From: Planktothrix sp. PCC 11201
Lineage (GTDB): Bacteria; Cyanobacteriota; Cyanobacteriia; Cyanobacteriales; Microcoleaceae
Assembly (NCBI RefSeq): GCF_900009135.1
Contig: NZ_LT797711.1
Span: 658,786-722,785, forward strand
Direction: 5' to 3'
DNA: 64,000 nt
Each line of letters begins with the position of its first letter. Position 1 is the first letter of the stretch. Shown here piece after piece: positions 52,514 through 62,479 of this stretch. The position numbers and the translations under genes were made by a program. The notes beneath the pieces are model-generated. The model was not told the DNA's origin, did not search any database, and saw only the letters and a program-made list of their open reading frames with translations.

Positions 52514-54268
52514 TTAACGTCTAAGATTTTGATAATCAGAGATAGAAGCAAGTCGCCAATGGTCATTTTCTGAAAGTTCCAAGACCCATTGATGATAGTT
52601 AAACAAACTTTCCCGATGTCCTACACTGATAAACGTTGTTTGGGTTTGTTGCAACTGTTGATACAAAAGTTCTTCATTTTTCAAGTCTAAAGCACTGGTG
52701 GCTTCATCTAAAATAACATAGTTGGGATGGCAAACCAACAATCGGGCAAAAGCCAGGCGTTGTTGTTCTCCTAAAGATAATATATTTTCCCAAGGAACTT
52801 CTGCATCAAAACTATCAACTTTTGTCACCACATTTTGCAGATTAACTTGTTGTAAAATCCCTTCCAGTTCGGAATCACTCATTTGACGATTACTTTTAGG
52901 ATAAAGTAACTGTTCTCGTAGGGTTCCTAAAATTATATAAGGACGTTGTGGCAAGAACATAAATTGTTCTAAGGAAGGCCGAATTAATCGACCAGTTCCA
53001 GCATTCCACAAACCAGCAATTGCCCTTAACAAAGAACTTTTACCCCGACCACTGGGGCCAACAATTAATAAACCTTCTCCTGGTGCAATAGATAATGATA
53101 AATGTTCGACAATTACCTTTTCATAATCGGGTGTTTGTAAGGTAATATCCTCAAAAGCAATATGATTTTCTTCGATAGTTTTTATGGTACTGACATCATC
53201 AGGTTGTTGGGTAACAACTTCTAAAGCTTGCGAAAATTCAGATAAACGGTCAACATAACTAGAAAACCGTCCAGAAGACCCAAATTCATTGATTAATTCA
53301 CTAAAACCATTAGCAAACATACTGCAAGCGATAATAGCTTGGTTAACTTGTCCGAAATCAATTTCCCCGCGAATATAGGCGGGAGCGAAGACGATAAACG
53401 GAAATATTTGGATAATAGACCGATAGCTTCTGCTAAAAAGATCTTGATTTTTTTCCCAATCAATCTTGCTTATAGAACTTTTCAATAAATTATTAAATCG
53501 GCGATAAATAATGTTTAATTCTTGATTTTCGCCTTGAAAAAAAGCAATAGATTCAGCATGATTCCGAACATGGGTTAAGCCGTAAGCATAGTTGGCTTTA
53601 GATTCAAGTTCCTCTTGAGTAATCCTATCTAATTCTTGACTTAAGTTTATGGCAATTAAATTACCGATGATTGTATAGGCCAGCAGAATAGCTGCGGCTA
53701 GTTTAGAAATCGATAAAAGAATGATTAAAAAAGTCGTCATTTCTAGGACTTTTTCTAACAAGGTAGTGGCAAAATTGAGAGCATTTCTGGCAATGGGTTC
53801 GATTTCTTGAGCGAGACGTTGATCCGGGTTATCAACATCCGATCTAAAATTGATTTTATAATAGGCGCGATTACTCAAATATTTTTCTAAAATCTGCTGA
53901 TTTAGCCATTCATACCAATTAAGAGCAATTCTTTTTTTGACAAATTTAGAAAATGCTGTAAATAGGGTAATTAACAACAGCCCCAAACCGTAAATTGATA
54001 CAATCGTAAAAAATTTAGCAGCATCTTTATCCTGAATAATGACATCGACTAAATAGCGATTAACGAAGCTATTAGCTGCATTGGCAGCCACCAGTCCAAT
54101 AATTAATAAGACCAGAAGAATCAGCATTCCCCAGGAGCAGATTACGTCTGAAAAACTTCGTCCTTTGGGGTCTGTTGGATACCAATAAGATCCAGCAATA
54201 ACTTTTAAAGCATCCCAAAATTTATTAAAATTAGCTATGGGTTGTTGGCTAGAAACTTTAGTTTGCAT
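52514..54268 (-). CDS. mcyH: McyH, microcystin ABC exporter (fused membrane and ATPase)
   Basis: 584 aa half-transporter. The N-terminal membrane part has helices at ~45-70 (MLILLVLLIIGLVAAN), ~90-115, ~170-210 and ~285-300, of the SbmA/BacA-like ABC_membrane_2 type. The ATPase has Walker A GPSGRGKSS (~410), signature LSLGEQQRLAFARLL, Walker B YVILDEATSALD, and a switch His in ISVGHRESLF. Such proteins work as dimers. McyH is thought to export or place microcystin, possibly at the thylakoid. It lies between mcyG and mcyA, the Planktothrix order, with gaps of 100 and 51 bases. Confidence 0.94.
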   Translation of the reverse strand: MQTKVSSQQPIANFNKFWDALKVIAGSYWYPTDPKGRSFSDVICSWGMLILLVLLIIGLVAANAANSFVNRYLVDVIIQDKDAAKFFTIVSIYGLGLLLITLFTAFSKFVKKRIALNWYEWLNQQILEKYLSNRAYYKINFRSDVDNPDQRLAQEIEPIARNALNFATTLLEKVLEMTTFLIILLSISKLAAAILLAYTIIGNLIAINLSQELDRITQEELESKANYAYGLTHVRNHAESIAFFQGENQELNIIYRRFNNLLKSSISKIDWEKNQDLFSRSYRSIIQIFPFIVFAPAYIRGEIDFGQVNQAIIACSMFANGFSELINEFGSSGRFSSYVDRLSEFSQALEVVTQQPDDVSTIKTIEENHIAFEDITLQTPDYEKVIVEHLSLSIAPGEGLLIVGPSGRGKSSLLRAIAGLWNAGTGRLIRPSLEQFMFLPQRPYIILGTLREQLLYPKSNRQMSDSELEGILQQVNLQNVVTKVDSFDAEVPWENILSLGEQQRLAFARLLVCHPNYVILDEATSALDLKNEELLYQQLQQTQTTFISVGHRESLFNYHQWVLELSENDHWRLASISDYQNLRR

Positions 54269-54368
54269 ATTTTACAGATAGAGTAGTTGGCTCTGTAGGA
54301 GCGGAGTAGTTTTAATTGAATATCTTGAAAGTGGTTGGCAATTTCAAGCATATTATAATTTGGCTGAT

Positions 54369-57300
54369 TTAATCACTTAAAAAATCCTCCAATTCGGAAA
54401 GTTCTCGCAAAATTAAATCTGCATCGACATCCTGCTGAACTTCTGTAGAATCAACGGTGGTCTGCACTATTGTCTGAACTTGCCAACCTAAAACCTGCTG
54501 AATCAGATAATCAACTAATCGTCTAATATTGGGAAAATCAAAGACTAAAGAAGCAGGTAAAGTCACTTCTAATCCTTTTTCTAAACGATTTTTTAATTCG
54601 ATAGACAACAAAGAATCAATCCCCATTTCTGAAAATCCCTGTTCTGGGTCAGGCATTTGTTTAATTCCTAAAATTATCCCCACTTGTTGGCCAATATATT
54701 GAAATAAATGTTCTCGACGTTCTCCGGGTGCAATATTTTCTAAAAGACGGCGTGTAGAACTTGAATCTTGAACAGATTTAATTATATTTTGAGATTGTCC
54801 CAATCTTTTCAGCAGGGGTTTATCGCCTTGAAATTGATAGATATTTTTGAAGCGAACCCAATCTACATCAGCAACTAAAACTTGTGTTTCATGAGACTCA
54901 ATAATAGCATCCATCACGGAAAACGCCCTATCTAGCTCAATTTCTTTCATGCCAATCTGTTTGAGCCAATCTTCATATTCTGGGGAAACAATCCCATTTC
55001 CTGCTAATAATGCCCAATTTAAAGTAGTAGCAGGTAATCCTTGAAGATGACGCATAATAGCTAAAGAATCCATTGAATTACTAACTGCATCATATAAACC
55101 TTGTGCTTTCGCTCCCCAAATTGCACCCGCCGAAGAAAACAGGACAAAATAGTCTAATTGAGTGGCTAAAGATAACCGATGTAAATTCCAAGAACCTCGA
55201 ACTTTTGCTTGAAAAACTATTTCGAGATCAGCCAATGTACATTCGCTTAATTGCGCTTGGCGTCCTGAAACTCCAGCAAGATGGAAAACCCCGCGTAGGG
55301 GATAGGCTGTTTTTTCGATTTTGGCCCATATTGCTTGCATCTGCGGAAAATCCCCGACATCCGCCTGACAAACTGCGACAGATGCTCCTTTTTGCTCTAA
55401 AATCCTGAGATTTTCCCTGATTTCGGCAAATTCTGTAGCCATCTCCGAACGCGGGGGAAAGGGGCGGCGGGTGGTCAAAATCAGATGTTTTGCCCCTAAA
55501 TCAACCAAATGACCAGCCAGGGCCAAACCGAGATGACCAATACCTCCGGTAATCAAATAGGTCGCTTCCGCTTGAATAGTTAATGGTTTTGTCGGTGGAG
55601 ATGCCGATGGGACTAGACGCCCTAGATGGGCTTGGCCATTGCGGAACAGCAGATGATCTTCGCCGATGGCATGGGTCAATCCTAGGAGTAAATCAGCAAT
55701 ATTTTGAGTAATATCGGCGCTGGGGTCAAGATCGATCATTCCTCCCCATAATTCTGGGTTTTCTAAGGAAATAACCCGCCCCAAGGCCCAAAGTGGAGAC
55801 TGGGTGACAAAAGTGGGCTGTTTGAGTTCAAAGGGTTGACCTCCTTGGGTAACAAGAAATAATTTAGGAGAATTAGGGATTTTTTGAATAGCTTGGAGAA
55901 GATTTAACAAATAGTGACAGCGATTTAATAAAATAGATTCAGGTTGATCTTTATTATCATCATTCAAAAGATAAATAATATTATGGGGCGATGGATTTTC
56001 CCCAAACCATGCCTTTAGTTGTTCTGGTTGATGGGCATTTAAAGCATACTCGAATTGTGATAATTGAGTGTTGTTTTGTCCTTGATAAATTATCGTACAG
56101 GAGCCATAATTTTTGCTCAGTTGTTCTTGAATGGAACGGGGGAGATGATCTTTTTCGGGGTGACTATCGGTAAAAATTAACCAATTTTCTGAAATATTAC
56201 TGGCTTTTCTAGGATTTTGGGCAATGATAATACTTTGCTGGAATAAAGCACTGCCAATTTTTTGATCAGGAGATACAAATTCCGCTTGAGCAAAACCAGA
56301 TTGAAGCAGAATAGATTGCCAAGTAGACGCGCTAATAATGGGATGATGGGAGCGTAAATGATCATCGCTAAAACGCCACCAACCTTGGGTAATACCAAAG
56401 ATTAAATCAATCCATTTGGACTGATGGGTCAGTTCTAGTAATAGCAATTGACCGCCGGGACGCAGCAAACTTTGAATATGAGGTAGGGTTTCTTTTTGTA
56501 AATCTCGCGTAGAATGCAGGACATTAGCCGCAATAATTAAATCATAGGAACCGAGGGAAAATCCTTGGGATTTCGGGTCTTTTTCTATATCGAGAACTTG
56601 GTAGTTGATGTTGGGAAATTGAGTAAAATTCTCTTTAGCAGTCTCCAGAAAGAAGGGTGAAACATCAGTAAAGGTATAGGTAATTTGATCGGACTTACAA
56701 GCGTTGAGAACTTGCTGGGTAGTTGCTCCGGTTCCGGCGCCAATTTCGAGAATCCGCAGGGGTTCGGAGGAAGAATAGTTGGATAATAAAAGTTCAACAG
56801 CTTTAGAGATACTTAGGTTGAGAACTTTTGCCCAGGATGTATTTTTATAAAATTCGGCGGCTCCGATTTTTTCATTTTGAGAAAATAAGATAGATAAAGG
56901 CGCAATTTTTCCCGTTAGGATGGCGGCTAAATTAGAAGCAACTCGCTGAAATAGGGTAAGTTCTATTAGAGCATTTGGATATTGATTAATTAAATTTTCT
57001 ACTGTTAAATCAGGATGAGATTGTTGCGGTTCTTTGATGATTTGCCAGCCAGAATCCTGCTTTTCTAAAATGCCTGTTTCTGCTAAGATTTTGAGACAAT
57101 GATTCCAGAGTAATTTATATTCTGCTTTAATCCCAGCTTGACGGAAACTTTCGTTGATGGAAAGCATTGTATTGAGTTGAAAGAGTTCTAAATCTTTTAA
57201 GGCTTTAACAATAAAATCCGCACTGAGTTTTTCCATTTCAGCAAAGGCTGAAGAAACTCCTGTTAATGATGCGAATTGTATTTGTTTTTCCACATAAACA

Positions 57301-60300
57301 TCTAAATCCGCTTGAATTGTTGCGAGATTTTGTAATTTTTGGGTTACCAAATTATCAGGGAACCATTTTACTTGATAGAGTAGGTTTTCCCAATCAAAAT
57401 TATTTTTATCTTGATGATGAAGTTGAATTAATTGTTGAACAATAGCCGATACCGTTTGTTTTTCTGCTTCCGAATAATTCCCGGTTTCTAACAAGGTTTG
57501 CATCAAGCTATTAGTATTTTTATTAGACAACATCTTGACCAAATTAGATTCTGGAGCCACCGTTGTTAATTCAGTTTTTAAGGGAAGCCAATGGCGGTGT
57601 TGTTGAAAGGGATAAGTAGGTAAAGAACATCGGCTACAATGATAATCTTTATTAAAGCCAAACCAGTCAATATCTGAACCACGAACATAAAGTTTACCCA
57701 GACTTTCTAATAAGACTTGCCAATCAGAAAATCCTGAGCGCAAACTTGGTAATATTAGGGGGTTAGATGAAGATATTGATGACTGAATAATACCTAAAAG
57801 AACGGGTTGGGGGCCGATTTCAATAAAAGTATCACATCCTAGGAATTGGAGAGACAAAACTCCTTGATGGAATTGTACGGTATGTAATAGGTGTTGCAGC
57901 CAATATTCGGGAGTAATAATACTATCATCGGCAATTTCTCCGGTTAGGTTAGAGATTAGGGTAATTTGAGGTTTGGCAAAAGCAATTTCCTGTAGAATGG
58001 TTTTAAATTCTTCATAAATTGGCTCTATTAAGGGGGAGTGAAAGCCATGGGAAACCTTGAGTTGGCGAACTTTAATTCCTGTATTATTAAAGTGTTCACA
58101 AAGTTGTTGAATTGATTTTTTATCCCCGGAAATAACGGTATGTTGATCAGTGTTAATGGCAGCGATCGCAATTTTTATTCCTTGACTTTGGCACTGTTCA
58201 AGAACTGATTTTTGATCGAGGAAAATAGCGGCCATTGCTCCTTGATTATCAGGCAATTGACCGATAAGACGGCCTCGATTGATCACCAGTTTTAGGCCAC
58301 TTTCCAGATCAAAAACTCCAGCAAAACAAGCGGCAGCATATTCTCCTAAACTGTGTCCTAAAATAGCGATCGGTTCGATTCCCCAAGACTGCCATAATTG
58401 AGCTAAAGCAACTTCAATTATAAATAAAGCGGGCTGAGTATAGGAGGTTTGAGTTAAGATTTCATCGGAATTAGCAAATATAATTTCTAGTAAGGATTTA
58501 CCTGTTAGTTTTTGATAGATACTTTCCCCTTGATCTAAGGTTTGCCGAAAAGTAGGTTGAGTTTGATAAAGTTGATGCGCCATTCCCGCATATTGAGAAC
58601 CTTGTCCTGTGAACAAAAAGGCAATTTTTGGCGGTTGCTTTTCATCAACTTGACCATGAATAATTAACCCTTGATCTAGTTGCCCGAACTGACGTAATTT
58701 TGTGATAAAATCGCTGTTTTCGGAGCCTATTACTGCTAAACGATTTGAGAAGTGAACTCGACCAGTATTAGCGGTAAAGACGACATCAAAAATATCACTT
58801 TCGGGGTGATTTTCCCAAAATTCTACATAGCTATTGACTAAATCTTTTAAAGCCTGTGGGGTTCTAGCAGAAATTGTAAGTAAATGAATCGGCGGTTTAG
58901 TTTGATTTTGTTGGGGAATAACCGCCGGAGCTTCTTCTAAGATAATATGGGCATTAACCCCTCCAATTCCTAGGGAATTAACCCCCGCCCGTCGAGGCAA
59001 TTCCTGTCCATTTTGTTGTTTGGTTTTCCAGGGTATGGCTTCAGTATTAATATAAAAAGGAGTCTTAGAAAAATCAATTTGAGGGTTGGGATTTTGGAAA
59101 TGTAATGTCGGGGGAATAATTTGATGTTTGAGGGCTAAAGTTGCTTTAATTAAACCCACAATACCAGAAGCAATTTGCATATGTCCGATATTTGTTTTGA
59201 CCGAACCTAAAGCACATTCTCCCTGATTTGCCGCACCATAAGCTTTAGCTAAAGCATCAACTTCGATGGGGTCTCCCAGGGTTGTTCCTGTGCCATGGGC
59301 TTCGATAAAACTAATCGTATTCGCATCAACACCAGCAAAGGCTAAGGCTTCGGCTGCAACTGAAATTTGACCTTCTCCTCCGGGGGCAGTAAATCCCAAT
59401 TTTGTCCCCCCATCATTATTAATCGCAGAGCCTTTAATAACGGCATAAATTTGATCATGATCGGCTAAAGCATCTGGTAATCTTTTTAGCAAAACCACCC
59501 CGACGCCACTCCCAAAAATAGTTCCTTGGGCTTGAGAATCAAAGGCACGACAATGCCCATCGCCAGAAAGAATTAAACCTTCTTGATATAAATAACCAAT
59601 TTTTTGCGGAGAGTTAATTGAAGCGGCTCCCGCTAAAGCCATGTCACTTTCTCCATTAATTAGACTCTGGCAAGCTAGATGGACTACGACTAATCCTGTG
59701 GAACAGGCTGTTTGAATATTAATACTTGGCCCGCGTAAGTTGAGTTTATAAGAAATCCTTGTGGTTAAATAATCTTTGTCGTTAGCTACCATTGTTTGAA
59801 ACCCCCCCATCGAATCTAATGTGAAGGGTTGTAACTGATCATTACTATCTAATTGACCGCGATTTGGATAGCAATTGTTGATTAAATATGTGTTCATACT
59901 TGCCCCGGCAAATATGCCAATTGCTCCTGGATAGGAGTTAGGATTATAACCCGCGTTTTCTAAACATTCCCAACTCGATTGTAGAAGTAAACGTTGTTGA
60001 GGATCGAGCAATTCTGCTTCTCGGTTTGTGTATCCAAAAAATTCGCTATCAAAATATTCAACTTGGTCGATAATGGGTCTGGCTCTAATATAATTAGGCT
60101 GATTAAATAGTTCAGGAGAAACCCCCGATTCTAATAGCTCCTCCTCAGAAAAGAAAGAGATGGTTTCGACTCCATTTTGCAGATTTTCCCAGAAAGTTGT
60201 GAGATTGTTGGCGCCAGGAAATCGTCCAGCCATGCCAATAATGGCAATATCATGGGTTGACCGTTGACGACGGGAGCGATTTTCTGCCCGTTGACGGCTT

Positions 60301-62294
60301 TTTTGTGCCGTTGCTGGGGTGGAATTTGATTCTTTACTTAAGAAACGCGCTAAGGTGGCAACGGTAGAATTTTTAAACATTTCAGCTATGGGTAACTGAC
60401 GATTAAAAAGTTTTTCTAGTTGGTTGTGTACCCGAATTAAGAGTAAAGAATGTCCTCCTAGTTCAAAAAAGTTATCGTTTAAACCCACTGAAGTTAATTG
60501 TAAAACTTCGCACCAAACTGTTGCTATTTGGCGTTCATTTTCCGATTGGGGTAAGGTGCGATTTTTCTGGCGATCGCTCTCTAAATATTGATTAATTTCT
60601 TGAATACGACCAGTAAATAATCCCTGTTCAAAATCTTTTTTTAATTTTGATTTTTGGACTTTACCAATAGAGGTTTTGGGAACTAAATCAGTCTCTAAAG
60701 GAATGACATAAGCTGGAGCAATTCCTACTTTTTGAGTTAAATGACTGCGAATTTTTCTAACGACTTTTACCCATTGCTCAAAATGATCTGATTCGGGACT
60801 AAAAACAATAATTAATAAGTCAGTCTCTTGGATTTGATCAAAGACGGCAAATGCCGCCGTATAGGAAACATTTACTCCCTCTAATTCTTCTATTGCTGTT
60901 TCAATTTCATGGGCAAAGTAATTAATTCCATTAATAATAATTTCTTGTTTTTCTCTCCCTGTAATAAAGAGTTCTCCATCCAATAAATAAGCTAAATCTC
61001 CTGTGGTAAACCAACCTTCATCTTGAAAAACTGCTTGATTCAGTTCGGGATTATTATAATATCCTTTAGTGACAGACTTGCCTTTGATTTGAAGTCGTCC
61101 AATCTCGGCTTCGGGTAAAACATTATTCTCTTGATCAACAATGCGAATAGTAGCCCCTGGAATTGGCTTTCCCAGAGAGATAATAATGTTTTCTTCTGTT
61201 AGTTTATCTTGGCTTAAACCCACAGACCAAGTAATTCCAGAACAAGATTCTGTCATGCCAAATGCTGGTTTAATGGCTCTATCTGGTAATTGATGCTTTT
61301 CGAGAATTTCTAAAAATAGGCGGATAGTTTTAATAGAAACTTGCTCTCCAGCATTGACTAAAAATTTCATGGAGGAGAGATTATAAGAAGATTGATTAAG
61401 TTGTTCAAACTGTTGATTAATTAAGGAAAATGCAAAGTTAGGAGCCCAAGAAATAGTCGCTTGATGGTGTTGAATTAGCTCTAACCATTTCAGGGGTTGA
61501 CGTAAAATTAATTCCATCGGAACATGGATTTGATGACAAGCTAAATCCACCGCCATAATTCCTAAAAAGACGATGGCTCCCGCATGGTCTAAGGGCATCC
61601 AATTCAGGGTAACTTCTTGTTGGGTAAAGTTATTCATTGCCACTGTTCCAGCAGACATGGATAACATATTATTATGAGTTAACATTACTCCTTTTGGCAT
61701 ACCTGTACTGCCAGAAGTAAATAGTAATAAGGCTGGATTTTCTGGGGTAAGATTAGGTAAGGAATAACATTTTTTAGGGATTTTATCGGGCTGGGAATTT
61801 GATTGAGATTCTATAGATCTTAGATTGTCAATTGAGACTACTTGCAATCCTTTCAGATGAGATTGAGTTTCTAATTTTTGGATTTCAGTAATTAATTCAC
61901 TATCGGATAAAATTAATGGTTTTCCTAAGATTTTCCAGACATTTTCCAGTTTTTTAACTGCTGAGTTTTCTAGCTCATAATGGGGGGCAATGGTCAGAGG
62001 TACGGGAATAATTCCTCCTAAAAAACAAGCCCAGAGTGCGGGAATAAAATCTTTATTTTTAGCAATTTGGAAGATAACTTTATCTCCTAACTTGATCCCC
62101 CGCTGATCAAGCCCATCTAAAATATTGAGAGCATCATTATATAAATCTTGATAAGTCTGAAAATATTCGGTTGCGTCATTTCCAATATAGGTAATTCCCT
62201 GATTTTCACATTTAGCAGCATTGGCTAAGACTTCTGAAAGTGTCCGCCAATTATCTTTTAATTGCCCTCCAGAACTGATTGAATGCTTAAACAT
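54369..62294 (-). CDS. mcyG: McyG, loading and first extension module A-PCP-KS-AT-CM-KR-ACP
   Basis: 2641 aa, matching McyG in size and order. The acyl/aryl-activating A domain (~1-560) has LFTSGSTGMPKGV and AFGMTESCSG; in McyG it loads a phenylpropanoid starter for Adda. PCP Ser is in ELGGHSLLLI (~611). KS (~685-1110) has active-site Cys in TACSTGLVVV (~864), and His in EAHGTGT and KTNIGHM. AT (~1220-1510) has GHSLGEYAA (~1311) and HGFH, a malonyl-type sign. C-methyltransferase (~1780-2030) has LEIGAGTGATT (~1846). KR (~2240-2420) has TGGIGHLGLALA. The last ACP Ser is in MGIDSLLSIE (~2558). A good GAGGAAG ribosome binding site precedes the ATG. Upstream is the 185-base gap after mcyE. Confidence 0.95.
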   Translation of the reverse strand: MFKHSISSGGQLKDNWRTLSEVLANAAKCENQGITYIGNDATEYFQTYQDLYNDALNILDGLDQRGIKLGDKVIFQIAKNKDFIPALWACFLGGIIPVPLTIAPHYELENSAVKKLENVWKILGKPLILSDSELITEIQKLETQSHLKGLQVVSIDNLRSIESQSNSQPDKIPKKCYSLPNLTPENPALLLFTSGSTGMPKGVMLTHNNMLSMSAGTVAMNNFTQQEVTLNWMPLDHAGAIVFLGIMAVDLACHQIHVPMELILRQPLKWLELIQHHQATISWAPNFAFSLINQQFEQLNQSSYNLSSMKFLVNAGEQVSIKTIRLFLEILEKHQLPDRAIKPAFGMTESCSGITWSVGLSQDKLTEENIIISLGKPIPGATIRIVDQENNVLPEAEIGRLQIKGKSVTKGYYNNPELNQAVFQDEGWFTTGDLAYLLDGELFITGREKQEIIINGINYFAHEIETAIEELEGVNVSYTAAFAVFDQIQETDLLIIVFSPESDHFEQWVKVVRKIRSHLTQKVGIAPAYVIPLETDLVPKTSIGKVQKSKLKKDFEQGLFTGRIQEINQYLESDRQKNRTLPQSENERQIATVWCEVLQLTSVGLNDNFFELGGHSLLLIRVHNQLEKLFNRQLPIAEMFKNSTVATLARFLSKESNSTPATAQKSRQRAENRSRRQRSTHDIAIIGMAGRFPGANNLTTFWENLQNGVETISFFSEEELLESGVSPELFNQPNYIRARPIIDQVEYFDSEFFGYTNREAELLDPQQRLLLQSSWECLENAGYNPNSYPGAIGIFAGASMNTYLINNCYPNRGQLDSNDQLQPFTLDSMGGFQTMVANDKDYLTTRISYKLNLRGPSINIQTACSTGLVVVHLACQSLINGESDMALAGAASINSPQKIGYLYQEGLILSGDGHCRAFDSQAQGTIFGSGVGVVLLKRLPDALADHDQIYAVIKGSAINNDGGTKLGFTAPGGEGQISVAAEALAFAGVDANTISFIEAHGTGTTLGDPIEVDALAKAYGAANQGECALGSVKTNIGHMQIASGIVGLIKATLALKHQIIPPTLHFQNPNPQIDFSKTPFYINTEAIPWKTKQQNGQELPRRAGVNSLGIGGVNAHIILEEAPAVIPQQNQTKPPIHLLTISARTPQALKDLVNSYVEFWENHPESDIFDVVFTANTGRVHFSNRLAVIGSENSDFITKLRQFGQLDQGLIIHGQVDEKQPPKIAFLFTGQGSQYAGMAHQLYQTQPTFRQTLDQGESIYQKLTGKSLLEIIFANSDEILTQTSYTQPALFIIEVALAQLWQSWGIEPIAILGHSLGEYAAACFAGVFDLESGLKLVINRGRLIGQLPDNQGAMAAIFLDQKSVLEQCQSQGIKIAIAAINTDQHTVISGDKKSIQQLCEHFNNTGIKVRQLKVSHGFHSPLIEPIYEEFKTILQEIAFAKPQITLISNLTGEIADDSIITPEYWLQHLLHTVQFHQGVLSLQFLGCDTFIEIGPQPVLLGIIQSSISSSNPLILPSLRSGFSDWQVLLESLGKLYVRGSDIDWFGFNKDYHCSRCSLPTYPFQQHRHWLPLKTELTTVAPESNLVKMLSNKNTNSLMQTLLETGNYSEAEKQTVSAIVQQLIQLHHQDKNNFDWENLLYQVKWFPDNLVTQKLQNLATIQADLDVYVEKQIQFASLTGVSSAFAEMEKLSADFIVKALKDLELFQLNTMLSINESFRQAGIKAEYKLLWNHCLKILAETGILEKQDSGWQIIKEPQQSHPDLTVENLINQYPNALIELTLFQRVASNLAAILTGKIAPLSILFSQNEKIGAAEFYKNTSWAKVLNLSISKAVELLLSNYSSSEPLRILEIGAGTGATTQQVLNACKSDQITYTFTDVSPFFLETAKENFTQFPNINYQVLDIEKDPKSQGFSLGSYDLIIAANVLHSTRDLQKETLPHIQSLLRPGGQLLLLELTHQSKWIDLIFGITQGWWRFSDDHLRSHHPIISASTWQSILLQSGFAQAEFVSPDQKIGSALFQQSIIIAQNPRKASNISENWLIFTDSHPEKDHLPRSIQEQLSKNYGSCTIIYQGQNNTQLSQFEYALNAHQPEQLKAWFGENPSPHNIIYLLNDDNKDQPESILLNRCHYLLNLLQAIQKIPNSPKLFLVTQGGQPFELKQPTFVTQSPLWALGRVISLENPELWGGMIDLDPSADITQNIADLLLGLTHAIGEDHLLFRNGQAHLGRLVPSASPPTKPLTIQAEATYLITGGIGHLGLALAGHLVDLGAKHLILTTRRPFPPRSEMATEFAEIRENLRILEQKGASVAVCQADVGDFPQMQAIWAKIEKTAYPLRGVFHLAGVSGRQAQLSECTLADLEIVFQAKVRGSWNLHRLSLATQLDYFVLFSSAGAIWGAKAQGLYDAVSNSMDSLAIMRHLQGLPATTLNWALLAGNGIVSPEYEDWLKQIGMKEIELDRAFSVMDAIIESHETQVLVADVDWVRFKNIYQFQGDKPLLKRLGQSQNIIKSVQDSSSTRRLLENIAPGERREHLFQYIGQQVGIILGIKQMPDPEQGFSEMGIDSLLSIELKNRLEKGLEVTLPASLVFDFPNIRRLVDYLIQQVLGWQVQTIVQTTVDSTEVQQDVDADLILRELSELEDFLSD

Positions 62295-62479
62295 TTTTTC
62301 TTCCTCTGTTTTTCCATAAAATTGAGTTTACCATAGTCTTACCCTGCCGTACAGAGGAACGGACTTGATTTTAATTCATAAATTTATTTGATAAATTCGA
62401 CGGTGACAACAGGCTTTATACTGCTTAAAACTCTAAGAATTGAATTGTGCGCTCATGTTTATTCTCCTAATTAGTAATT
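62295..62479. other. mcyE-mcyG gap with orphan ribosome binding site and start
   Basis: 185 bases. On the minus strand, right after the mcyE stop, stands AGGAG (62464-62468), 7 nt before ATG at 62456, giving a seven-residue frame MSAQFNS that ends in TAG at 62433. This is a better initiation signal than several real mcy genes have. In Microcystis the gene mcyF lies between mcyE and mcyG; here no such gene exists. The remaining sequence is A+T-rich and I recognise no other element. Confidence 0.6.

Noticed and set aside
52324-52566. 80-residue minus-strand open frame across the mcyH/mcyA gap
   Set aside because: It overlaps the ends of both genes in another frame, has no family features and no ribosome binding site of note.
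54369-62294. Reading the PKS gene as the start of a lipopeptide pathway (fatty acyl-AMP ligase type)
   Set aside because: The domain order A-PCP-KS-AT-CM-KR-ACP, the length, the mcyE-like gene before it and the exporter, mcyA, mcyB and mcyC after it fit McyG; the fatty acyl ligase motif WLPLYHDMG is replaced by WMPLDHAGA.
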